Below, piece after piece: positions 9,745-17,918 of a stretch of DNA of 64,000 nucleotides. Origin of the DNA: Rubripirellula sp. (GTDB lineage: Bacteria; Planctomycetota; Planctomycetia; Pirellulales; Pirellulaceae); contig JAAXJB010000039.1 in NCBI GenBank assembly GCA_012270065.1, forward strand, positions 258,832 through 322,831, given 5' to 3'. The translations under genes and the position numbers were made by a program. The stretch's first letter is position 1. Every line of letters begins with the position of its first letter. Under the pieces are notes generated by a model. It was not told where the DNA came from. It did not search any database and saw only the letters and a list, made by a program, of their open reading frames with translations.

Positions 9745-11703
9745 ATGAATATTCAAAGACGGCTTATGTTCAGCTTGTTTTTTCTGGTTGGGCTCTTTGT
9801 CTGCAGCACGCAAAGTCTGGGACAGGACAAGGCGGCCACTGAAAAATACAAATTGGCGATTGAATTACTGCCTGATACTGTCGCTGGCCTCGTGCGAATT
9901 CCCAACCTACCCAGGTTTTGCGAAGCATGGGAAAACACTTCGCTTGGAAAGTTGCTTGAAGATGAAGCGATGCAACCCTTCATCGAAGCACAGCGACAAC
10001 GTGCCAAGAATTATCTTGAAGCGTTTGACAACAAGGTCGGTATTCGTCCAGAGGACCTCTACAACGTAGCCTCAGGCGAACTTGTTATCAGCTGGCTGCC
10101 ATTTCCGAATGATAAGCGACGACCATTCGCGTTATGTGTCATCGCGGACGTGCGAGGGAGAGCAAAGGAGGCTGATGCAGCCATTGAAAAACTTGATAAG
10201 GACCTGCAAGCTGCCAATTGGATTCGAAAGGATACCGAACATCTGGGCCAGACCATCAGGGTTTACAGTACCGAACCCAAACCTGGTCAATTGAAGGTCG
10301 AGCAAATTGTTATTTCTCTCGATGAGACACGACTGATTGCTGCGGATCGTGATCTCGTAGTAACAGATCTTCTTGACACGATTGCGGGTGAGGCGGAGGG
10401 CAAACCTGTTGTTCAACTTCAGGAATTTCAGCACGTTCTGAAAAAGTCGAGCCAAGCCATTCTGGAACCCGTCAAATCGGGTGGCGGTACGATTGCAATC
10501 GAGTGGTTTGCCAGACCATTTCAAATGGCACGAATTCTGCGGGAATCATTCGATGTTGACCGCGGCAATCAGGTCGACATCGTCAAGCTTCTTGAAAATC
10601 AGGGTTTTGATGCGGTAAAAGCTGCAGGTGGTATCCTTGCCCTCGCAGGTGAGAAATATCAATTGCTTCACCGTGGCTCGATTTTGGCACCTGCCGTTAC
10701 CGATCAACCAAGCAAGTACAAACTGGCAGCAAGAATGCTACAGTTTGAGAACGCACCGATGGCTCCAATACCGGCATGGGTGCATTCTGAAGCAGCCAGT
10801 TTCGCTCGACTCAATCCAAAATTTGAAGAGATTTTCTGGGCATCTGAAACTCTGCTCAATGAAGCATTTGGTGACGATATTTTCAAGGACATCATTGAAG
10901 GTATCAGAGATGACGAAGATGGGCCGCAAATAGACATTGCCAAAAACGTTCTGCCCAATCTCGATAATGAACTGATTCTGGTCACCGACAACACTCTGCC
11001 ATCCCAACTCAACTCGGAACGCATGTTGATTGCAATTCGAGTCTCGGATGCTGAGGCCATCGGTAAAGCCATCAGTAAAGCAATGGATGCCGAGCCAGAT
11101 GCCACTATCCTGGACGCTGTTCCCGGAGTAGACATCTGGCGTGTTCAACGCGGCGGTGATGAAGACGCACTCGACGAAGATCTGTTTGGTGACTTGGACA
11201 TCGGGCTAGGTGAAGAAGAAATCGAGGAAACCCCGCCTTTGCTCGATCACTGGGCCATAGCAATGATCGATAGAGGAGTAAATTCGGAAGCTGCCTACCT
11301 CATGTTTTCCAACGACCCTGACATGCTGGTCGCAGCAGCGAAGAGAATCCGATCAAAAACCAAGGCCGGCTTGGCAGATGAACCAGAGATCAAGGACCTG
11401 ATCTCGTCTCTAAGTGATCTCGGTTGCAAATCGCCCAGCATGGACCGTATCGTTCGCACACGATTATCCATGAGAGCAAAGTACAATCTTCTCCGTGAGG
11501 GAAAACTGAAGGACAGTGATTCAGTACTCTCCTCATTCTATCGACGCTTTCTCGAAGACGAGGAAGCAGAGTCAGATGAGGCAATCAATGCAACTGACCT
11601 GCCACCGCTCAGTACAATCGAAAAATATCTGCCCAACGGTGGAGGCTTCATGGAAACCACCAAAGACGGTTGGTCCCTGACAGGATTTCTGCTCAGTCAG
11701 TAG
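9745..11703 (+). CDS. Secreted hypothetical protein, DUF3352-like
   Basis: I do not recognise a specific function. The start is placed at the ATG at 9745 (652 residues), where a signal peptide begins: MNIQRR, a hydrophobic core, and cleavage near SLG-QD. The upstream ORF extension from 9700 adds 15 residues before it. The mature protein is soluble, acidic and without Cys-rich or haem motifs. It begins with LLPDTVAGLVRIPNLPRF, a pattern I associate with large exported planctomycete proteins of the DUF3352 type. An acidic linker (DEDLFGDLDIGLGEEEIEE) interrupts it at about 490-510. It is a single gene with no operon partner. Confidence 0.7.
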   Translation: MNIQRRLMFSLFFLVGLFVCSTQSLGQDKAATEKYKLAIELLPDTVAGLVRIPNLPRFCEAWENTSLGKLLEDEAMQPFIEAQRQRAKNYLEAFDNKVGIRPEDLYNVASGELVISWLPFPNDKRRPFALCVIADVRGRAKEADAAIEKLDKDLQAANWIRKDTEHLGQTIRVYSTEPKPGQLKVEQIVISLDETRLIAADRDLVVTDLLDTIAGEAEGKPVVQLQEFQHVLKKSSQAILEPVKSGGGTIAIEWFARPFQMARILRESFDVDRGNQVDIVKLLENQGFDAVKAAGGILALAGEKYQLLHRGSILAPAVTDQPSKYKLAARMLQFENAPMAPIPAWVHSEAASFARLNPKFEEIFWASETLLNEAFGDDIFKDIIEGIRDDEDGPQIDIAKNVLPNLDNELILVTDNTLPSQLNSERMLIAIRVSDAEAIGKAISKAMDAEPDATILDAVPGVDIWRVQRGGDEDALDEDLFGDLDIGLGEEEIEETPPLLDHWAIAMIDRGVNSEAAYLMFSNDPDMLVAAAKRIRSKTKAGLADEPEIKDLISSLSDLGCKSPSMDRIVRTRLSMRAKYNLLREGKLKDSDSVLSSFYRRFLEDEEAESDEAINATDLPPLSTIEKYLPNGGGFMETTKDGWSLTGFLLSQ

Positions 11704-11811
11704 CACTGGATGCCTCCGCTTGTCTTGCGTTGGTAATCCAGCCTTTAGCCTGTGGGGCGACTTTCAATCCATTTTGAAGTCAACGTTCCGCCACGCAAAC
11801 AATGCTGTGCA

Positions 11812-12813
11812 TCACCCATCGTGTCCCAGTGCAACACGCATAGCGTCTCGAACGATGGGCAAAACACGGTCCTGCACTTCGTCCAGATTGCCCTCAACAA
11901 AAGCTCCCGCAGCAGCCTTATGGCCCCCACCCCCGAAATGCCTTGCAACCTGGTTACAGTCCAATGCCCCTTGGCTGCGAAAACTGAGTTTGAACCCACC
12001 GCGTGTTTGCCCTACAAAAATCACAGCAGCCTGAGCCCCTTTTACTGCCAAGGTAAGGTTGACCACATCCTCAGTGTCATTTGGCAGCGCACCCATTGCT
12101 TCAAAATCTTCTTTTTCAACATAAGTGTGCATCAACGTGCCGCCAATTTCTGCTTTCGTTCGTGAAAGAACCAATCCACGCAAACGTACCCTGCCCAAAG
12201 AGTCACGTTCATAAAGATCACCGTACACCTCACAAGGCACTACGCCTGCATCAATCAGACGCGCTATCGTCCGGTAGGTCTCAGCAGTGACACTGCTGAA
12301 GCGGAACCAGCCTGTATCAGTTGCGATGGCTGTGAAGAGAGGCATGGCCATGGATCGGGTAATTGGAACACCAAGTGCATCGGCAGCTTGCACGACCAGA
12401 TGCCCCGTTGCCTCTGACTGGTAGTCCTTGTACATCGTTGCATTAAGATCATCCTCACCTACGTGATGATCTATCACGATTTTATCTGCGCGTGAGCCAC
12501 GTATGACGTCGCCCATATCACCGAGCTGTGCCCAAGCACTGGTGTCAAGCACCATGATACAGTCGGCGGTAATGTCCTCGGGTTCAACATCGTCTCCCAA
12601 TACCTCGATGTTACCCGCAGGATCCAGAAACTGCAGGGCCTCTGGTGTTCGGTGGGCATTGATGATGCGTACTGTTTTCCCAATGGCACGGAGCACCTCG
12701 GCCATACCGAGTTCACTCCCCAGAGCATCACAATCAGGGCGAATATGGCTTACCAAAACGAAGCTGCTGTAGTGGCTGATTTGATTCTTAAATGCTACCC
12801 AGTTAACGCCCAT
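11812..12813 (-). CDS. nrnA: DHH-family phosphoesterase (oligoribonuclease / pAp phosphatase)
   Basis: NrnA-type enzyme that degrades 2-5 nt RNA fragments and dephosphorylates pAp. The 333 residues carry all metal motifs: SHIRPDCDALGSE (DHH motif I), the aspartate in VLDTSAW, IDHHVGED (motif III), and the DHHA1 signature HFGGGGHKAAAGA near the C-terminus. The start at 12813 is supported by AAGGA six bases upstream. ribF lies immediately upstream on the same strand with a 30-base gap, so they are probably co-transcribed. Confidence 0.93.
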   Translation of the reverse strand: MGVNWVAFKNQISHYSSFVLVSHIRPDCDALGSELGMAEVLRAIGKTVRIINAHRTPEALQFLDPAGNIEVLGDDVEPEDITADCIMVLDTSAWAQLGDMGDVIRGSRADKIVIDHHVGEDDLNATMYKDYQSEATGHLVVQAADALGVPITRSMAMPLFTAIATDTGWFRFSSVTAETYRTIARLIDAGVVPCEVYGDLYERDSLGRVRLRGLVLSRTKAEIGGTLMHTYVEKEDFEAMGALPNDTEDVVNLTLAVKGAQAAVIFVGQTRGGFKLSFRSQGALDCNQVARHFGGGGHKAAAGAFVEGNLDEVQDRVLPIVRDAMRVALGHDG

Positions 12814-12843
12814 TTTGATCCTTACGACTGACGAATCAGAGAA

Positions 12844-13803
12844 TCACGAAAAAACAATTCTTCGAATCTCGGCAATGTCGAGATGAAGCTGCTTCACCAG
12901 TGCATCTGGTGATTCAAACCTGACGACATCCCGAATACGATGCAGGAAATCGACCTGCACGCGTTGGCCATATAAGTCCCCATCATAATCCAGCGCATGA
13001 ACCTCTACCTTGAAATCACCACCATCGAGGTCGAATGTAGGATTGGGCCCAATGTGAATTGCTGCGATATACGTTTCATCTCGAATGTTCAGATTACCCG
13101 CATAAACACCCGGGCTGGGAATGACCACCTCCAAATCAGACAAATTGGCCGTGGGGAAACCGATATCACGACCACGCTGTTCACCGCGACAAACAGTGCC
13201 ACTTACCCTGTGGGGATGACCGAGCAGTTCAGCTGCCTCAGCCACCGCGCCCTCAGCCAACAAACCACGTATTCTTGTGCTGCTGATCATCTGCGAGCCA
13301 AATTCCATTGGCTCAACGATGTTCAGTTGAATGTTTGCTAAACCACATAGTTCAGCGAGCACATCAACATTACCACCACGGTCACGTCCAAAGAAGAAAT
13401 TCGGCCCCTCAACCATCGCCTTTGCATTCAAACGATTCTGAACGAGCGAAGCAAAAAAAGCCTCGGCTGACAAATTCAGAAAATGACGGTTTATCTGACA
13501 CACAACCAAGGCATCGATACCGATCCTGTCCATCAATTCTGCCCGCGTCTGGATATCGGTCAAACGTTTGGGCGCAAATTCCGGACGTAGAATGGAAGCT
13601 GGATGAGGATCAAGAACGATCGCAATGGCAGGACCTCCCAATCGATCCGCAAGGCTCCTCACGTGTTCCAACAGTCTCACATGCCCGCGGTGCACACCAT
13701 CAAAATTCCCGATCGTGATGACTCCACCCGTAATGATGCTCAAATCATCATCAAACCCATCACCATCCTTTTTGCCATCCCTACCTTTTCCCGACGCATC
13801 CAT
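12844..13803 (-). CDS. ribF: Bifunctional riboflavin kinase / FAD synthetase
   Basis: Converts riboflavin to FMN and FMN to FAD. The nucleotidyltransferase domain starts with GNFDGVHRGH and continues through SSTRIRGLL; the flavokinase domain carries GRDIGFPTANL and PGVYAG. The longest ORF begins at a TTG (13866); the ATG at 13803 (319 residues) is more plausible, though its SD is weak. Before the conserved domain there is an unusual hydrophilic stretch of about 25 residues rich in Gly, Asp and Lys. Followed by nrnA. Confidence 0.93.
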   Translation of the reverse strand: MDASGKGRDGKKDGDGFDDDLSIITGGVITIGNFDGVHRGHVRLLEHVRSLADRLGGPAIAIVLDPHPASILRPEFAPKRLTDIQTRAELMDRIGIDALVVCQINRHFLNLSAEAFFASLVQNRLNAKAMVEGPNFFFGRDRGGNVDVLAELCGLANIQLNIVEPMEFGSQMISSTRIRGLLAEGAVAEAAELLGHPHRVSGTVCRGEQRGRDIGFPTANLSDLEVVIPSPGVYAGNLNIRDETYIAAIHIGPNPTFDLDGGDFKVEVHALDYDGDLYGQRVQVDFLHRIRDVVRFESPDALVKQLHLDIAEIRRIVFS

Positions 13804-13919
13804 TTGCCCTGGATAATCATGAGGCCAAGCATTTTGAAGTGAAAAAATGGCTGTCACAATGATCAAAATCAGAGAAGGGTAGGGGACTGGTGTAATGAAT
13901 TATGCGCGACATCGGCACA

Positions 13920-13957
13920 AATTCGTAGGGCGCTCCTTAATTCGTAGGGCGTTCCTT
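13920..13957. repeat. 19-bp tandem repeat, two copies
   Basis: aattcgtagggcgctcctt (13920-13938) is followed directly by aattcgtagggcgttcctt (13939-13957), with one C/T difference. Confidence 0.93.
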
Positions 13958-13981
13958 CATTGGGATCACGCCCGTACTCGA

Positions 13982-14023
13982 GAACGAGGACGCTGGAACG
14001 AGGACGCTGGAACGAGGACGCTC
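13982..14023. repeat. 14-bp tandem repeat, three copies
   Basis: gaacgaggacgctg occurs at 13982-13995 and 13996-14009, with a third copy differing in its last base (14010-14023). The period is not a multiple of three and the block is intergenic. Confidence 0.93.
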
Positions 14024-14169
14024 TCCCTCGCCCCACTGAGCATATTAGCGAACGGTCATTCCTCAACCACCGCGATGGACGGAAAGTTGAGTCGTTCTGC
14101 GATAAAATAGTCCCTCGTCAATCACCTGAAGCGAGTCAACTCCGATGACTCGGGGGAGCAAACGCAATT

Positions 14170-15045
14170 TCAATTCGTACCTGCTGCAATTGCTTTCGGC
14201 ACACATGAACAGATATCAAGAGCGGTGATACCGGCTTGACCATGCTGCTGGGAAGCTAAATCACCTGCGAGACCATGTACCCAAACCCCGAGACGTGTGG
14301 CATCCCATGCAGGGATTCCCTGCGCCAGAAGAGCTGAAATGACGCCGGTCAGCACATCGCCACTTCCTGCGGTTGCCATACCAGGGTTGCCAGTCGTGTT
14401 TTTCCAGGAGCTCACCCCCGGACCTACGATCTCCGTTGGTCCACCTTTCACTACCACATAAACTCCGAGTTCGTCAGCAAGTCGACTAGCCGCCGAGATC
14501 TGTCGGTTTCGGTCATTGGCGGAAATACCCGTCAAACGAGCAAGTTCACCCGCGTGCGGTGTGAGTATCAAACACGCCGAGGAACCGCGGTCTTTTGCCA
14601 ATTCTTGCCATTGCGTTCCGTCCAAAGATGGCAACGCATTGATCGCATCGGCATCCAGAACGCAAGGTTGCGGGCATTGGAGCAAACGTTCAACCAGCCG
14701 AATGGAGCCTGTCCCCGTCGTCATTCCGGGTCCACAACCAACGGCAGAAGCCGTGGTCAAAATTGAACCCAACGCCGCTGTCGCTTCCAATGCAAATCTG
14801 CCCTCCGGATTATCTGGCAGAGGACGGGTCATGATACATGGATCGAACGATGCCACTGTCTCAAGACACCGGTCGGGAACCACTGCCGTTACGAGGCCAG
14901 ATCCAACCCGCAGAGCCGACATCGCAGAGAGTGCTATCGAACCACTCATCCCTCTGGAACCGCCGATGAGCATGGCGCGCCCAAACTCTCCTTTATGAGC
15001 AGTAGTCGATCGAGGAGGCAGATACAGGGGTGGCTCGGTTTGCAT
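14170..15045 (-). CDS. nnrD: ADP-dependent NAD(P)H-hydrate dehydratase
   Basis: Repairs damaged NAD(P)H by dehydrating the S-hydrate. Motifs of the ribokinase-like YjeF C-terminal family are clear: GSRGMSGSIALSA, GCGPG, VLDADAIN, LTPHAGE, VVKGGPT and the anion-hole GNPGMATAGSGDVLTG. There is no N-terminal epimerase (NnrE) domain. I place the start at the ATG at 15045 (291 residues), preceded by GAAAGGA; the ORF from 15168 adds 41 residues that overlap the larB end out of frame. It sits 22 bases after larB. Confidence 0.93.
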   Translation of the reverse strand: MQTEPPLYLPPRSTTAHKGEFGRAMLIGGSRGMSGSIALSAMSALRVGSGLVTAVVPDRCLETVASFDPCIMTRPLPDNPEGRFALEATAALGSILTTASAVGCGPGMTTGTGSIRLVERLLQCPQPCVLDADAINALPSLDGTQWQELAKDRGSSACLILTPHAGELARLTGISANDRNRQISAASRLADELGVYVVVKGGPTEIVGPGVSSWKNTTGNPGMATAGSGDVLTGVISALLAQGIPAWDATRLGVWVHGLAGDLASQQHGQAGITALDICSCVPKAIAAGTN

Positions 15046-15067
15046 CGCGATTCCTTTCAAACTGAGG

Positions 15068-15910
15068 CTACTTCTTGCCACGATCGCAATTCTGCAAGAT
15101 CTGGTTGACCACGATCCCGGCCATGTAACCACCTTTGAACCCGGCGTCGATATTGACCGCAGCCACATTCGCCGTACAAGTGCTCAACATTCCCATCAAT
15201 GGCGTCAAACCGCCCAAGCTTGCACCGTAACCAACACTCGTTGGCACAGCAAAAATTGGCACCGCCAAATGGCCGGCTACAACAGCAGGCAAGGCCCCCT
15301 CCATCCCTGCCACCACCACAACCGCTGACGCTGCTCTCAACTGGGGAAGCACTGCCGCAAGTCGCTGCGGGCCAGCCACGCCGATGTCGTCAAATCGCTG
15401 GTATGCGATTCCCATCCATGCAAGCGTCTCAATCGCTTCCTCTGCAACAGGAAGATCAGTGCTGCCAGCAGTGATCACAGCAGCATGGATAGTCTGATCG
15501 AGCTCATTTTCCACCAAGGGCTGAGACGTTTCCAGTGATTCCGGCGCCACCGTCAGTGTTCTGGCAATGGGGTTGTGGTGGGTGTGAGTAAAAGACTGGC
15601 GAACCTGAAAAGCCACTCCACTATCAATTCGAGTTATGAAAGCTGACTGCTTCTGGTCTATCTGTGTCTGGATGATGCGCGTTACCAACTCAGCCGACTT
15701 TCCTTCTCCAAAAATGACTTCACCGAATCCACATCGAGATAACCTTCCGAGATCAACCGTGGCCCCTTCAATCTGATGGGTCTGGTTGGCCCTGAAACTG
15801 GAATCGGCTTGTTTCATCGTCTCGACGTGCTGGATGAATTCTTCTCGAGATTCGCTGTCACTCATGGCTTTTTCGACAAGTTCCAGCAGGGCAGGGGAGA
15901 GCTGATTCAT
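15068..15910 (-). CDS. larB: Nickel-pincer cofactor biosynthesis protein LarB (PurE-like)
   Basis: LarB carboxylates and hydrolyses nicotinic acid adenine dinucleotide to give the pyridinium dicarboxylate precursor of the nickel-pincer nucleotide. The C-terminal half shows the AIR carboxylase-like fold with ITAGSTDLPVAEEA, VVVAGMEGALPAVVAG and PTSVGYGASLGG. The start is placed at the ATG at 15910 (280 residues, MNQLSPALLELVEKA); the ORF to 16156 adds 82 unconserved residues. larC and larE are not in the window. The partner nnrD is also a nicotinamide-nucleotide enzyme, so linkage may be through NAD chemistry. Confidence 0.9.
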   Translation of the reverse strand: MNQLSPALLELVEKAMSDSESREEFIQHVETMKQADSSFRANQTHQIEGATVDLGRLSRCGFGEVIFGEGKSAELVTRIIQTQIDQKQSAFITRIDSGVAFQVRQSFTHTHHNPIARTLTVAPESLETSQPLVENELDQTIHAAVITAGSTDLPVAEEAIETLAWMGIAYQRFDDIGVAGPQRLAAVLPQLRAASAVVVVAGMEGALPAVVAGHLAVPIFAVPTSVGYGASLGGLTPLMGMLSTCTANVAAVNIDAGFKGGYMAGIVVNQILQNCDRGKK

Positions 15911-16392
15911 GGGATGGCTTGTGGTAATGAAGGCAGCAGACTGGGAATCCGGCAGGCAGTTCGTCTTTTTTTCAGTAGCGGGCTCTGACTGTTTGCCCCG
16001 ACCGCCCTGGAGATGGTCCAATGGCTTTACGATGCAGGCAGAGTGGTTCAAGCAGTTTAAGTATATATGCGGTGGGGATGCGATACCCTGCCAAGCATAC
16101 GCGTCGATTTCATGCCTCGTTCCACCCTGCAATCTGAATTCAACAGATGCATCCAAGTGGTCAGCTCACAAGAAACGGGGAATCCGACCGCAGGTCGAAT
16201 CTTTCGAGTCTGAATTCAAAGACAGAACGATTAGTAACGGGCAAATACTGAATTTTCTCGGCGTTACTCCAGGCCACCAGCCGCCAAATTCCGGGGCATT
16301 GAGCACGCGGACCCTCAAGCCAGAGCAAGTCCAATTTGTCCGCATTTGCCAACGTTAAACGATCTGGATGTCTGGTGATACATCTGGTCTTC

Positions 16393-16417
16393 ATGTCAAA
16401 TTCGAGTTTGTTGACAT
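16393..16417. promoter_or_regulatory. Inverted repeat atgtcaa-N11-ttgacat, possible operator or back-to-back -35 boxes
   Basis: Perfect 7-bp arms at 16393-16399 and 16411-16417. Each arm contains TTGACA reading outward, so it could serve divergent promoters for larB-nnrD and argG, but no good -10 was found at 16-18 bases on either side. Confidence 0.3.
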
Positions 16418-16442
16418 CATGTGACCACCTCTAGCCGTTCCC

Positions 16443-16556
16443 GGCTCTCCTTCAGTGCGAGGGCCAATATTCGGTACCCTGGACAGCTTGAAGGGCGAAT
16501 CCCGGTAGGGAAGGGCAGAGTCACGTCCATTGCCGGGTTGCGGTAAACCGGAATCA
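16443..16556 (+). ncRNA. Candidate structured 5' leader of argG
   Basis: Consecutive hairpins can be drawn on the plus strand: ggctctc (16443) with gagggcc (16459); attcg and ccct (16469, 16477) with aggg and cgaat (16492, 16496); cccgg (16501) with ccggg (16533), which can alternatively pair with ccgg further down. They end about 60 bases before the argG ATG. I do not recognise a known riboswitch class; pairing by eye overpredicts. Confidence 0.3.
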
Positions 16557-16613
16557 GATTTCAAATGAATGTCAACTGGATTAGTCCATCATAAGAATGC
16601 AGATGAGATCGTC

Positions 16614-17828
16614 ATGAAAAGTTGTGTACTTGCTTACTCCGGTGGCCTCGACACCTCGGTAATTCTCGGCTGGCTCCAAGACCAGGGCTACGAAGTCCAT
16701 GCTGTTTACGTGGATCTTGGACAACCTTGTGAAAACCGCGAAGAAATCATGCAGAAAGCGCGCGATTGCGGCGCTGTTTCTTCCAGATTGATTGACGCCC
16801 GTGAAGAGATGTGCCGCGATTTTGCTTTTCCGGTCCTGGCATGGCAAGCAAAATACGAGCAGATTTACCTCCTGGGTACATCGATCGCTCGACCTTTGAT
16901 CAGCAAAATCTGTCTACAGGTCGCCAGAGAAGTAGGAGCAACTGCGTACGCGCATGGAGCCACAGGGAAAGGGAATGACCAATGTCGCTTCCAGCTCGCA
17001 GCCGAAGCACTGGATCCGAATGTTCAAATGATTGCTCCTTGGCGAATCAAGGAATTCCGTGATGCATTCCCGGGCCGCACCGAGCTGATTGCCTATTGCG
17101 AAAACAAGAATATTCCGGTCAAAGCCTCAACAGCGAAACCTTATAGCAGTGATGAAAATGTTCTCCACATCAGCTATGAAGCTGGCCAACTTGAAGAACT
17201 GGATGTCAATGGAGTTGAAATGGTGGATTTTGGAATGGGTGTCAGCCCCGCCGAAGCACCAGATGCCGCCGAAAGCGTCACCATCGGGTTCATCTCCGGA
17301 GTTCCTGTTTCACTGAATGGACAACAGGTCACCGCACTGGAAATGGTGGAGCAACTGAACCAAATCGCCGGCCGAAATGGTGTTGGCAGGATCGATATGG
17401 TTGAAAACCGCTTCGTTGGGATGAAAAGCCGTGGCGTTTACGAATCTCCCGGCATGACCGTGCTTTACGATGCCTTGATGTATGTGGAACAGTTGACAAT
17501 GGATCGGGATCTGATGCACCTCAGAGACAGATTGGCACCTGAAGTAGCTGAAATGGTCTATTACGGATTCTGGTACACACCAAAAATGGACGCTTTGCTT
17601 TCGTTCATTCGTGAAGCCCAAAAACCCGTGACAGGCGAAGTCACCCTGAAACTCTACAAGGGCAACATCAGTGTCGATTCCCGAAGTAGTCCCAACAGCC
17701 TTTACGATGCGGAGATAGCCACAATGGAAGGCGGTGGTTCCTACAATCAGGATGACGCCGAAGGCTTCTTGAGAATCCAAGGTCTGCCGAGTCGCGTTCA
17801 GGGAACGGTTCGACCAAGACAGTACTAA
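16614..17828 (+). CDS. argG: Argininosuccinate synthase
   Basis: Joins citrulline and aspartate with ATP to form argininosuccinate (arginine synthesis). The P-loop-like AYSGGLDTSVILGWL is at the N-terminus, with AHGATGKGNDQCRFQ and IKEFRDAFPGR following in order. The ATG at 16614 (404 residues, MKSCVLAYSGGLD) fits the family; the ORF from 16569 adds 15 residues without support. A nine-codon ORF (MNVNWISPS) starts at 16565 and stops at 16594, just before argG; it has no Arg codons. No other arg genes are nearby. Confidence 0.96.
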   Translation: MKSCVLAYSGGLDTSVILGWLQDQGYEVHAVYVDLGQPCENREEIMQKARDCGAVSSRLIDAREEMCRDFAFPVLAWQAKYEQIYLLGTSIARPLISKICLQVAREVGATAYAHGATGKGNDQCRFQLAAEALDPNVQMIAPWRIKEFRDAFPGRTELIAYCENKNIPVKASTAKPYSSDENVLHISYEAGQLEELDVNGVEMVDFGMGVSPAEAPDAAESVTIGFISGVPVSLNGQQVTALEMVEQLNQIAGRNGVGRIDMVENRFVGMKSRGVYESPGMTVLYDALMYVEQLTMDRDLMHLRDRLAPEVAEMVYYGFWYTPKMDALLSFIREAQKPVTGEVTLKLYKGNISVDSRSSPNSLYDAEIATMEGGGSYNQDDAEGFLRIQGLPSRVQGTVRPRQY

Positions 17829-17918
17829 CCGCCGACGTGACCTCCGTTATCAGGAACCATACATTGCGAACCTGAACGAGCAAAACGATTTCTTCAGTCG
17901 TCCAAATTCAACGGATTG

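Larger units (their letters stand above)
13804..14169. other. Intergenic region containing short tandem repeats
   Basis: Region between ribF and nnrD, both on the minus strand. It holds the two tandem repeat blocks listed separately. ORFs here are repeat-driven and not credible as genes. Confidence 0.6.
15911..16613. other. Long divergent regulatory region between larB and argG
   Basis: About 700 bases with no credible gene; ORFs here show no family features. It contains two copies of tctgaattcaa (near 16132 and 16207), a 7-bp dyad atgtcaa-N11-ttgacat (16393-16417), and a chain of hairpins directly before argG, listed separately. Confidence 0.5.

Noticed and set aside
13920-14023. CRISPR array
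   Set aside because: Repeat units are tandem without spacers and too few; no cas genes.
13895-14110. ORFs through the tandem repeats before nnrD
   Set aside because: They arise from a 14-bp repeat whose period is not a multiple of three; not coding-like.
16132-16218. ArgR boxes at the two tctgaattcaa sites
   Set aside because: The ARG box needs TGAAT and ATTCA separated by four bases; here they overlap, and spacing to argG is large.
15909-16358. 149-aa plus-strand ORF upstream of argG
   Set aside because: Composition is not protein-like; it begins antisense to the larB start region and has no SD.
16161-16394. 77-aa minus-strand ORF in the larB-argG gap
   Set aside because: No family features; lies in a region with possible regulatory sites.
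16565-16594. Nine-codon ORF MNVNWISPS just before argG
   Set aside because: Contains no Arg codons and no terminator follows, so an arginine attenuator of the leuA type is not supported.
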